64,000 nt of DNA from CAYUMU01 sp964445985 (GTDB lineage: Bacteria; Planctomycetota; Planctomycetia; Pirellulales; S012-138), in the NCBI GenBank assembly GCA_964445985.1, contig CAYUMU010000012.1:1-64000 (forward strand), given 5' to 3'. A program made the translations under genes and the position numbers. Positions 1-7,475 of the stretch are shown here, piece by piece. Every line of letters starts with the position of its first letter. The first letter of the stretch is position 1. The notes beneath the pieces are model-generated. The model was given only the letters and a program-made list of their open reading frames with translations, made no database searches and was not told the DNA's origin.

Positions 1-72
1 CAAGTTGGATAAGGGACTTGCACCCTATGGTTGAAAAACATGCCTGGCAAACTCCAATAGGGGCAACCAACC

Positions 73-1014
73 ATGATCGCCCAATCCAATACGGCTCCGC
101 TTCACGTCACCAGCATCAAGACCGCCAACTACGTCGCCCGCTCCGGAGAACTGGTGCAATGCGACGCCAGCGGCGGCTCGTTCACGGTAACATTGCCAAG
201 CAGCCTTAGGGTGAACCAGATCGTGGGCGTGAAGCTCCTCGAAACCACCGGCGGCAACGCCGTGACCATCGCCCGCAATGGGAATGCGATCGAAGGCGAA
301 GCGGGCGACTTCACGCTGGCCTCCACCGGCGAGTACCTGGAACTGCAATTCGACGGCGGCGGAACCTGGTTGTCGCGCGCAAGCTCGGAAGGCGCGCTGG
401 GCCGCGAAGTGCTGACCGCGAACCGCACCTACTACGTGCGGACGAACGGCAGCGACAGCAACAACGGTCTCACGAACACCGCGGGCGGCGCCTTTTTAAC
501 GGTGCAGAAGGCAATCGACACGGTGGCGTCCATCGACCTGGCGATCTATGACGTGACGATTCAAATCGCGGACGGAACCTACACCGGCGCCGTCAATGTC
601 GTCGGGCCATGGGTGGGGAGCGGAAACGTAACCGTGCAAGGCAACACGGGCGCGCCGGCCAACGTGCTGTTCAACGTGAGCGGTACATGCATCACCGTGC
701 AACTCGGCGGCCGATTGAATGTGGCGGGGATCAGGTTCCAGTCAACGGCGAACGCAGTTGTGACCCAAGCGGGAGGGATATGTAGAATCAGCGGCGCGGT
801 TGACTTCGGCGCCTGCGCGACTTTTCATCTGTATGCATCCCGGCAATCTGTCATTCTCATCAGTGCTGCCCGATATCAATCAGCGATTGGACAGTTCCCA
901 TGTGTCGCCTTCTTTGGCCGAGGATTCGCCGCGGCTTCTCGCTCGCCGCTTCCACTGGACCAATTGAATCAGCACGTCTTGACTCAGACTCGCTCGAATG
1001 ATGCCAATGCCTGA
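73..1014 (+). pseudogene. Phage-tail-like beta-helix protein, C-terminally degraded
   Basis: The protein is rich in Gly, Thr, Asn and Val. After an N-terminal beta-rich domain (about residues 1-110) comes the segment YYVRTNGSDSNNG, then a stretch with QKAIDTV and IQIADGTYTG. This layout is familiar from right-handed beta-helix tail or receptor-binding proteins of phages and prophages. The beta-helix pattern stops near residue 265 (HLYAS); the remaining ~48 residues are Arg/Phe/Leu-rich and look like a frameshifted or foreign tail. I read it as a remnant of a prophage tail gene that ends where the CRISPR island begins. Start: ATG at 73, with GGGGCAACCAACC just upstream. The phage-like origin is family knowledge; a host adhesin is the alternative. 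Confidence 0.6.
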
Positions 1015-1225
1015 GCGCGGCTTTATTGCTACGTTCGGATTCCTACAACGTGCCAGGCAGTTCCAGCCGAGGTCGATCGAGATTTCGATTAGGTGCCCGG
1101 CTGCGTCGAACAGCTTTGGCTGACTTTCACGCCGTTAGGCGAAGGGGCAGGCAGCGCAGTGAATCCGCGGCAGAGCAATTGCGGCGGAGAACCAAACCGT
1201 GGCTATAGAAAGTTGCGAATGGCGC

Positions 1226-1254
1226 AAAAATAAACGCCCCACGGGGAGGCGTTT
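1226..1254 (-). terminator. Rho-independent terminator of the tracrRNA
   Basis: On the minus strand AAACGCC (1254-1248) pairs perfectly with GGCGTTT (1238-1232) around TCCCCGTGG, and ATTTTT (1231-1226) follows. A GC-rich stem before a U-tract is the standard 3' end of type II tracrRNAs. On the plus strand the stem is followed by GAGG, so it terminates only the minus-strand RNA. Confidence 0.85.
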
Positions 1255-1337
1255 GAGGTTGCTCGTGCAGAACACCAGCAGAGCCTAACGCGCGAAAGCC
1301 TTACTATGACTTGGGGCAATCGCCGCTCGGATACACT
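1226..1337 (-). ncRNA. Predicted tracrRNA of the type II-C CRISPR system
   Basis: Read on the minus strand, 1337-1303 is a degenerate copy of the 36-nt CRISPR repeat. Its first 17 nt match exactly. Its last 12 nt (CCAAGTCATAGT) pair with the 5' end of the predicted crRNA repeat (GCTGTGGCTTGG) in one unbroken 12-bp duplex: the three differences from a perfect anti-repeat are all C-to-T and become G-U wobbles. Downstream come a hairpin (GCTCTGC with GCACGAGC, bulged C) and an intrinsic terminator. Divergent placement upstream of cas9 suits type II-C. Between 1015 and 1225 I see no convincing gene, only an 84-codon minus-strand open stretch without a clear start. Confidence 0.85.
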
Positions 1338-1343
1338 AAGATG

Positions 1344-1371
1344 AGTCTAACGACTCCATTTCATCCTGCAA
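1344..1371 (-). promoter_or_regulatory. Candidate tracrRNA promoter
   Basis: On the minus strand TTGCAG (1371-1366) and TAGACT (1349-1344) are separated by 16 nt. The implied transcription start, about 7 nt further on, falls at the first base of the anti-repeat (1337). The hexamers match the sigma-70 consensus at 3/6 and 4/6. The same 16-nt spacing recurs inside every CRISPR repeat. Planctomycete promoters may differ, so this is inference. Confidence 0.4.
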
Positions 1372-1386
1372 GGGGCACCCCTATGC
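1368..1386 (+). promoter_or_regulatory. Hairpin covering the cas9 ribosome-binding site and start codon
   Basis: In the cas9 leader, GCA-AGGG pairs with CCCT-(A)-TGC around a four-base loop. The 5' arm carries the Shine-Dalgarno-like AAGGGG; the 3' arm holds part of the ATG at 1383. A second small hairpin (GAGTC-TAAC-GACTC, 1343-1356) precedes it. If the leader is transcribed, Cas9 translation would be restrained by RNA structure. The pairing is visible; the function is inference. Confidence 0.4.
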
Positions 1387-4300
1387 AAAAAAGACCGGTT
1401 TCACGCAATTGGCGGCAAGTGGGCGAATACATCCTTGGGCTCGACTTGGGACCGTCGTCGCTGGGTTGGGCGGTAATTGAGTGCGACGGCAGGGTTCCCA
1501 CCTCTGTCGTTCACACCGGCGTGCGGCGTTTCGAGGCGGGCGTGCTGGGGGACATTGAAGGGGGACGCGACGAATCTCGCGCGACCCAACGCCGCGACGC
1601 TCGTGGTCCACGGCGGCAGCACTGGCGCCGGCAATGGCGAATGCAGAAGCTGTTCCGGCTGCTCGCCGAATACGGGTTGTTGCCAAACTGCGACGGTGGA
1701 TCCGCGGATGTTCGCCATCAGACGCTGCTCAAATTAGACGCAGAGCTTCGAGCGGAACTCATGCCGAAACAGGATCGCCTGGCGGCGCACGTCTTTTCCT
1801 ACGAACTGCGGGCCATGGCGATCGAACGCCCGCTCTCGCTCTTTGCGGTTGGCAGGGCACTGTATCACCTGGCGCAGCGACGAGGCTTCTTATCCAACCG
1901 AAAGACTACCAGGGGCGACGAAGACGAAGGCAAGGTCAAGGCAGGCATCAGCCAGTTGCACGACGAAATGCAACGTGCCGGAGCGGCAACGCTGGGGAAG
2001 TACTTTGCGGGCTTAGACCCCGAAGAACACCGGATCCGCGCCCGCTGGACCAGTCGGGCGATGTACTTGGATGAGTTTGAGAAAATCTGGAAGTGCCAGG
2101 CCGAGCATCACACGGAACTAACAAACGAACTTAAGGAATGCGTCCATTCGGCAATTTTCAATCAACGCCCACTCAAGTCGCAAAAGGGATTCGTTGGGCG
2201 GTGCGAACTGGAGCCTGACAAGCGGCGTGCGCCACTGGCGTGCCTGCCCGCACAGCGATTTCGGGTCGTGCAGCGTGTAAACGACCTACGCGTGACCGCA
2301 CCCGATGGCGAGGTCCGCGATCTCACGATGGAAGAAAGGCAGGTCTTGATCGCCGCCCTCAACGGCCAGGCCGAATTGACCTGGGCCGCGGTCAAGAAGT
2401 TGCTCGGCATGAAAGCGTCGAAGGAATTTGGGCGGCACTGGGAATTCAACTTCGAAGCAGGAGGCGACAAGCGGATTGTCGGCAACCGAACGGGTGCCAA
2501 ACTCGCCGACGTAATTGGCGCGGCATGGCACGAATTGTCGGCAACACAGCAAGAGCAACTGGTGGACGAATTTCTGTCGTTCGAATCCGAAGACGCACTG
2601 GCCAAACGATTGGCCGGCGGCTGGAATGTGCCGCTCGCCGCGGCCGAAGCCGCATCGCAACTGGTGCTCGAACAGGGGTATGCCTCCCATTCGCGGAAAG
2701 CCATCGCCAAACTTCTGCCCGGCATGGAACAGGGTGATTCTTATTCAACGGCGCGGAAGACACATTACGGCGAATCGCTACAGGCAGGACGAGTGTACGA
2801 GAAGCTTCCGCCGGTCAAGCCGACCAATCAGGAACGCGACGGGGCATTTCCCGAACTTCGCAACCCCGCGGTCGAAAGGGCGCTGAGCGAGTTGCGGAAG
2901 GTTGTGAACGCAGTGATCGAGAAGTGCGGAAAGAAGCCGCGGCTGATCCGAATCGAGCTGACTCGCGATCTAAAGCATAATCGCCGGGTACGCAAGGAAA
3001 TGACGGATCGCCGAGACCGAAATACCAAAGCTCGCGACGATGCAAGGAAGCGAATCCTGCAGGAAATGGGGGATCGCTACGCCACGGGTGACAACATTCT
3101 CAAGGTGCGTCTAGCGGAGGAGTGCGGGTGGATTTGCCCTTTCACCGGCAAGCCGATCGGCATGCAGGCACTCGTGGGGGATCATCCACAGTTCGATGTC
3201 GAACACATCATTCCGTTCAGCCGGTGCCTGGATAATTCCTTCGTCAACAAGACAATCTGCCACCACGAGGAGAACCGCAACCGAAAGCGAAACCGAACGC
3301 CGTGGGAGGCATACCATGGCACGCCGCAGTACGAAGAAATTGTCCAGCGGGTAAAGCGGTTTAGTAGCGATGCGAGGTCGAAGAAGCTGGCCTTGTTTCA
3401 AACAGAGAAGCTGCCCAACCAGGACGATTTTGCGGAAAAACTGCTGAGCGACACGCGGTACATTTCGCGGCTGGCATCACAATACGTGGGTCTGCTGTAC
3501 GGTGGTAAATTGAAGATCGACGAGGAAGGAGTCATGCGGGTCCAAGTTTCGGCGGGTCGCGCCACGGCATACCTGCGGCAACGGTGGAACCTCAACAGCA
3601 TTATCGGACACGACGATGAAAAGAACCGGATCGATCACCGGCACCACGCGATCGACGCGGTTGTAATTGGGATGACCGATCCGAGGTCCGTGCAGCTCTT
3701 GGCGCGGGCAGCCGAAGAGGCAGAACGCTGCGGCGATCCTAAGCTCTTCGCGGACGTAAAACCGCCCTGGAAAAGCTTCTTGGAAGAAGTTCGGGCGGCG
3801 GTCGAGAGAATCAATGTCTCGTCGCGTGTCAGCCGAAAGCTAAACGGGCCACTGCACAAAGACACGATTTTGAGCAAGCCGCGGATGGAAACAAACGGCA
3901 AGGGGCAAGCGGTCGAGGCGCATTACGTCCGCAAGCGGTTGGATGCGATGTCAACGCAAGAAGTGAATGCGATCGTCGATCCGCGGGTGCGCCAGTTGGT
4001 CCAGGAGCGATTGACGGCGCTGGGAGGCACACCACAGCAGGCGTTCAAAGATGCCAATCAACACCCGTGCTTCATTGCTAAAGACGGCCGAGTGATCCCG
4101 ATCCACAAGGCGCGAATTCGCAAGGCAGATCGCCCCATGCCCGTAGGCCAGGGGAGCAATCGGCGGTATGTGAACCCGGGCGCAAACCACCATATGGAAA
4201 TCGTGGCGTTGTTCGACAAGGACGGCAAGGAGACGAAATGGGAAGGGGTGCTGGTATCGCGGTTCGAGGCGGTGCAGCGACGACGACGGGGGGAGCCGGT

Positions 4301-4580
4301 CATTCAACGTGACCACGGGGAGGGAAAGCGATTTAAGTTTTCTTTGGCGCCGAGCGAATGCTTGGTAATCGAACGCAACGGCAACATATGCCTTGTTCGA
4401 AATACGTCGATCTCAGAGAAGCAAATGGAATTTATATTGCACCTTGATGCACGCCCAGCTACGGTGCTAAGAAAGACGGCGCGAGCCAGAATCATTTACA
4501 ACACTGATGGACTTCGCAAGGCTGAAGCACGGAAGGTGATCGTCGATCCCTTAGGCGAAATTCACTCCGCGCGTGATTAA
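1383..4580 (+). CDS. cas9: CRISPR-associated endonuclease Cas9, compact type II-C
   Basis: RNA-guided DNA endonuclease that uses crRNA:tracrRNA to cut double-stranded DNA. The 1065-aa length fits compact II-C proteins. Domains: RuvC-I YILGLDLGPSSLGWAVIE (Asp21); Arg-rich bridge helix, residues ~61-92; helical recognition lobe; RuvC-II IRIELTRDLK (Glu525); HNH with a CPFTGKPI segment and FDVEHIIPFSRCLDNS (His608); RuvC-III HHAIDAVV (His755, Asp758); PAM-interacting C-terminus. No catalytic residue is missing. I chose ATG 1383 (MQKRP): AAGGGG lies just upstream, the first conserved motif begins about 15 residues later, and the longer frame from 1311 would run through the tracrRNA anti-repeat and promoter. 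The stop overlaps the cas1 GTG (GTGATTAA), so the two are translationally coupled. Confidence 0.97.
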   Translation: MQKRPVSRNWRQVGEYILGLDLGPSSLGWAVIECDGRVPTSVVHTGVRRFEAGVLGDIEGGRDESRATQRRDARGPRRQHWRRQWRMQKLFRLLAEYGLLPNCDGGSADVRHQTLLKLDAELRAELMPKQDRLAAHVFSYELRAMAIERPLSLFAVGRALYHLAQRRGFLSNRKTTRGDEDEGKVKAGISQLHDEMQRAGAATLGKYFAGLDPEEHRIRARWTSRAMYLDEFEKIWKCQAEHHTELTNELKECVHSAIFNQRPLKSQKGFVGRCELEPDKRRAPLACLPAQRFRVVQRVNDLRVTAPDGEVRDLTMEERQVLIAALNGQAELTWAAVKKLLGMKASKEFGRHWEFNFEAGGDKRIVGNRTGAKLADVIGAAWHELSATQQEQLVDEFLSFESEDALAKRLAGGWNVPLAAAEAASQLVLEQGYASHSRKAIAKLLPGMEQGDSYSTARKTHYGESLQAGRVYEKLPPVKPTNQERDGAFPELRNPAVERALSELRKVVNAVIEKCGKKPRLIRIELTRDLKHNRRVRKEMTDRRDRNTKARDDARKRILQEMGDRYATGDNILKVRLAEECGWICPFTGKPIGMQALVGDHPQFDVEHIIPFSRCLDNSFVNKTICHHEENRNRKRNRTPWEAYHGTPQYEEIVQRVKRFSSDARSKKLALFQTEKLPNQDDFAEKLLSDTRYISRLASQYVGLLYGGKLKIDEEGVMRVQVSAGRATAYLRQRWNLNSIIGHDDEKNRIDHRHHAIDAVVIGMTDPRSVQLLARAAEEAERCGDPKLFADVKPPWKSFLEEVRAAVERINVSSRVSRKLNGPLHKDTILSKPRMETNGKGQAVEAHYVRKRLDAMSTQEVNAIVDPRVRQLVQERLTALGGTPQQAFKDANQHPCFIAKDGRVIPIHKARIRKADRPMPVGQGSNRRYVNPGANHHMEIVALFDKDGKETKWEGVLVSRFEAVQRRRRGEPVIQRDHGEGKRFKFSLAPSECLVIERNGNICLVRNTSISEKQMEFILHLDARPATVLRKTARARIIYNTDGLRKAEARKVIVDPLGEIHSARD

Positions 4581-4791
4581 CCGCATTCTAGATTTCTCTG
4601 AATCTCCCGCCCGGCTGAGCGTGCGGCACGAAAATCTGCTGGTAGAGCCACGGGACCAACCGGTCGTTACGGTTCCGCTAGCGGATATCGCGGTGATGGT
4701 AGTCTCGCATCCGCAGGTGCATTTCACACATGCTGTACTAGCGGGCCTCGCCAGTCGCGGCGGCGTCTTTGTGACCTGTGGTGCTAATCAG
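4573..4791 (+). pseudogene. cas1: cas1, 5' fragment only, joined to a CRISPR repeat
   Basis: The first ~73 codons (from MINRILDFSE) match the Cas1 N-terminal domain: beta-strand start, VPLADIAVMVVSHPQVHFTH, then GGVFVTCGANQ. A full Cas1 is about 300 aa, and the catalytic C-terminal domain (Glu, His, Glu/Asp) is absent. Immediately after GANQ the DNA becomes the first repeat of array 1. The frame stays open through the repeats only because repeat plus spacer is 66 nt. Start is GTG 4573, overlapping the cas9 stop. No cas2 is found anywhere in the window. This cannot be a working integrase, so spacer acquisition from this locus is presumably lost. Confidence 0.9.
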
Positions 4792-5287
4792 CTATCCGAG
4801 CGGCGGTTCCCACCAAGCCACAGCGACCACCTGCTGAACCCCAAGCCGGCAACAAGTGTATCCGAGCGGCGGTTCCCACCAAGCCACAGCGAGAATGCAC
4901 GGATGCGAATGACCGCGAAGAGTGTATCCGAGCGGCGGTTCCCACCAAGCCACAGCAATCTCATGAGCAAATACGTTCTCGAAAAAAGTGTATCCGAGCG
5001 GCGGTTCCCACCAAGCCACAGCCGAAAAGTACACGCCTGCGGCACTGGCAACAGTGTATCCGAGCGGCGGTTCCCACCAAGCCACAGCGCAAGCGGGTGT
5101 TCATCGTTGCTGTTCACGAGTGTATCCGAGCGGCGGTTCCCACCAAGCCACAGCGCACCTCCAAACCACCTGCGCCATTGCCCTGAGTGTATCCGAGCGG
5201 CGGTTCCCACCAAGCCACAGCCTGGAGACGAAGCTTGGTATCAAGGGAGATAGTGTATCCGAGCGGCGGTTCCCACCAAGCCACAGC
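4789..5287 (-). CRISPR. CRISPR array 1: 8 repeats, 7 spacers
   Basis: The 36-nt repeats lie at 4789, 4855, 4921, 4987, 5053, 5119, 5186 and 5252. Spacers are 30 nt, except one of 31 nt (5155-5185). On the plus strand each repeat begins AGTGTATCCGAGCGGCGG and ends CCAAGCCACAGC. Transcription is predicted on the minus strand because the tracrRNA pairs with that orientation and because the minus-strand repeat begins GCTGTGGC and ends TACACT, resembling Neisseria-type II-C repeats. The repeat next to cas1 is degenerate at the end that would carry TACACT (CAGC replaces AGTG at 4789-4792), as expected for the leader-distal terminal repeat. No leader-like sequence is recognisable beyond 5287. Confidence 0.95.
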
Positions 5288-5459
5288 GTGGAAGGGGCAG
5301 AATAAGTATGGGCCAATCGACACTGGCCCTTGGGGAGAAAACCTTCGACTGAATCACGTTGTTGATTTTGTAGGTCGAATGGTTGGTGGCACCGAGATAG
5401 CTAAAGCCTTAATCTACCAAGCAGTAATTGGTAAACCTCCTAAAGCAAAGGCATCGTGA
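5288..5459 (+). pseudogene. 3' part of an unknown gene beginning at the array edge
   Basis: A frame that is open through the array continues beyond the last repeat as a non-repetitive tail of about 55 residues (containing NHVVDFVGRMVGG and IAKALIYQAVIGKP) and stops with TGA at 5457. One base later the next ORF begins (TGA-A-ATG). The tight junction suggests a former two-gene operon whose upstream member lost its 5' end to the array. A short protein starting at the internal ATG (MVGGTEIAKA) is the alternative. No family recognised. Confidence 0.35.
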
Positions 5460-5460
5460 A

Positions 5461-5919
5461 ATGGCTACGATTGAGCTACGCAGAGACGGCATCTTGATTA
5501 CCCGCGACAACGGCAAGCAAGAACTATGGGATGCTTTCCCCTTCAAAGACAGCGGGATTAAACTCACCTTTGATGAGTCGGCTCTATCTGGATTTGCTAT
5601 AGCCCACAAGAAGTGCGACGTTGATTCTAACAATGTCCAACAACGAGTGGCTCGCTCAATCAAGGTACTCGACAAATGCTTTCCTGGGTGGTGGTATAAG
5701 CTCCATTTTCACAATGCCAACATCAACATTGGTCAAAACATCTTCGATGACCTGCTCAATATCCCATTTTGTGGGAATAGGAACCTCGGCTACGACCGCC
5801 TAGGTATCAAGGGTGGGGACATTGACCAGTATGCCTTTACCGATGAACCCCGCAAAGAACTTAATGAAGAGTGGAAGCGGGCAATCAAGAAGCGGCGGCC
5901 AGAAGCGTTCACTGACTAG
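5461..5919 (+). CDS. Hypothetical protein between the two CRISPR arrays
   Basis: A 152-aa soluble protein with no recognised family, signal peptide or membrane segment. It starts MATIELRRDG, has a middle part with CFPGWWYKLHFHNANINIG, and ends in a basic tail (EEWKRAIKKRRPEAF). Base composition is clearly lower in GC than its neighbours (83 of 180 bases in three lines I counted, about 46%), which suggests recent acquisition. It follows the preceding frame with one base between stop and start, so co-translation is likely. The longer frame from 5428 overlaps the upstream tail; ATG 5461 is preferred. Its position invites an anti-CRISPR or CRISPR-accessory guess, but nothing in the sequence demonstrates one. 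Confidence 0.6.
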   Translation: MATIELRRDGILITRDNGKQELWDAFPFKDSGIKLTFDESALSGFAIAHKKCDVDSNNVQQRVARSIKVLDKCFPGWWYKLHFHNANINIGQNIFDDLLNIPFCGNRNLGYDRLGIKGGDIDQYAFTDEPRKELNEEWKRAIKKRRPEAFTD

Positions 5920-5998
5920 CGGAAATGGAAATTCCCCATCTTCAATGTGAGTAAAGTCTACAATGGCAGTTGAGACTCACCTGTACGACCTCTTCAAC

Positions 5999-7090
5999 AG
6001 TGTATCCGAGCGGCGGTTCCCACCAAGCCACAGCGAAGGAGACGCAGGTTGGCGGCGCCCTGCAAGTGTATCCGAGCGGCGGTTCCCACCAAGCCACAGC
6101 ACCGCTGTATCATGGTCAAGGTCAATCCCCAGTGTATCCGAGCGGCGGTTCCCACCAAGCCACAGCATGTACTGGGCAACACGTGCAAAGGTGTGAAGTG
6201 TATCCGAGCGGCGGTTCCCACCAAGCCACAGCGGATTCGGCCGGTAGGTTGATTTTCAGACGGAGTGTATCCGAGCGGCGGTTCCCACCAAGCCACAGCC
6301 GAAATGGGCCTTGCCGAAGCGGTGGAACTAGTGTATCCGAGCGGCGGTTCCCACCAAGCCACAGCCAGAACGGGACCGTCAAGAAGGCTGCAAAGAGTGT
6401 ATCCGAGCGGCGGTTCCCACCAAGCCACAGCCATTGCGTTGACGGTCGGTATGCTCCGTGAAGTGTATCCGAGCGGCGGTTCCCACCAAGCCACAGCGTT
6501 GGTTCCAGGGCGTCGCACATCGCGGCGAGTGTATCCGAGCGGCGGTTCCCACCAAGCCACAGCGGTTGAAGGCCCTGCTCGAACAGGGCAAGTAGTGTAT
6601 CCGAGCGGCGGTTCCCACCAAGCCACAGCCTCGAGGTGCAGCTCCTCGACGCCGTCGATAGTGTATCCGAGCGGCGGTTCCCACCAAGCCACAGCAGCGA
6701 AAAGGGGCTGCTGCTGCCTGTCGCCAGTGTATCCGAGCGGCGGTTCCCACCAAGCCACAGCCCACGCAATAAACGCCGCCTGCTGGTCTTCAGTGTATCC
6801 GAGCGGCGGTTCCCACCAAGCCACAGCGAAGTCCAACATGGGGAGGCAGGTTTATGCAGTGTATCCGAGCGGCGGTTCCCACCAAGCCACAGCTTCTCCG
6901 CGATCGGCACGCGAGAGTGCGGAGTGTATCCGAGCGGCGGTTCCCACCAAGCCACAGCGCGCGTGCTACATGGTGAGCATTCCGCCGCAGTGTATCCGAG
7001 CGGCGGTTCCCACCAAGCCACAGCGTTGACACCAAACAATACGGCACGCTTGCCAGTGTATCCGAGCGGCGGTTCCCACCAAGCCACAGC
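5999..7090 (-). CRISPR. CRISPR array 2: 17 repeats, 16 spacers
   Basis: Seventeen apparently identical 36-nt repeats, the same as in array 1, start at 5999, 6065, 6131, 6197, 6264, 6330, 6396, 6462, 6528, 6594, 6660, 6726, 6792, 6858, 6923, 6989 and 7055. Spacers are 30 nt except 6233-6263 (31) and 6894-6922 (29). All spacers look unique by eye. Identical repeats and orientation suggest the two arrays were once one, split by the 5288-5998 segment. The 7090 end, leader-proximal on the predicted strand, abuts transposase sequence with no leader between. Predicted transcription is on the minus strand. Confidence 0.97.
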
Positions 7091-7475
7091 TTACGAAACA
7101 GATTTGTGGACGGTCGGTCGTTTGCGTCGGGTGATCGCGGAAGAATTCTCCATCGTGTTGTCGAAGAATACGGTTTGGCGCAGGCTGCGTGACGCGGGCC
7201 TGACGTATCAAAAGCCGGAACGTGAGTACGATGAAATCGACGAGGAAGCTCGCAAGAAATGGCTGCGATACGAAGTCCCGAAGATCCGCCGTTGCGTGAA
7301 AAAACACCGAGGAATCCTGTATTTTCAGGACGAATCCAATGTTTCCCTGACGGCGTTTCTGGGAAAAACATGGGCGCCCCGTGGCGAAACGCCCAAAGCA
7401 CGCGTGACGGGCAAGCGGGCGGGAATTGCCGCCAACTCGGCGATCACCTGCCCCAAGGCCTCAAGCAGCCCCTGA
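7091..7475 (+). pseudogene. IS630-family transposase fragment
   Basis: The frame begins directly after the last repeat and encodes a piece of an IS630/Tc1-mariner transposase: a helix-turn-helix segment (SKNTVWRRLRDAGLTYQKP), an RRCVKKHRGILYF stretch, then the first catalytic Asp in YFQDESNVSLTAFLGKTW followed by APRGETP. The N-terminus and the rest of the DDE domain (second Asp, final Glu) are missing; the last ~15 residues look out of frame and stop at 7475. It overlaps the 3' end of the convergent terC gene by 15 nt. I read it as a decayed insertion that replaced the leader side of array 2. Confidence 0.8.

Noticed and set aside
1026..1208. Short 60-codon ORF before the tracrRNA
   Set aside because: Arg-rich, no ribosome-binding site, no family features, and the opposite strand is equally open.
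1311..1382. Longer Cas9 N-terminus from 1311 (MGQSPLGYTK...)
   Set aside because: It would translate the tracrRNA anti-repeat and promoter, has no family similarity, and ATG 1383 has its own Shine-Dalgarno-like sequence and fits the family start.
1321..1386. tracrRNA on the plus strand, downstream of the same anti-repeat
   Set aside because: No terminator follows on that strand (A-run, not T-run), and the three anti-repeat substitutions would be A-C mismatches instead of G-U pairs.
5461..5919. Anti-CRISPR identity for the inter-array protein
   Set aside because: Position alone is suggestive; no recognised anti-CRISPR family, no adjacent aca regulator.
4825..7054. Self-targeting spacers matching other parts of the window
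   Set aside because: By eye no spacer matched elsewhere, but this is not a reliable search; an exact and near-match search of all 23 spacers would decide.
4788..7087. Long repetitive open frames over both arrays
   Set aside because: They are a by-product of a 66-nt repeat-spacer period and repeats with no stop in any frame; no independent gene signals.
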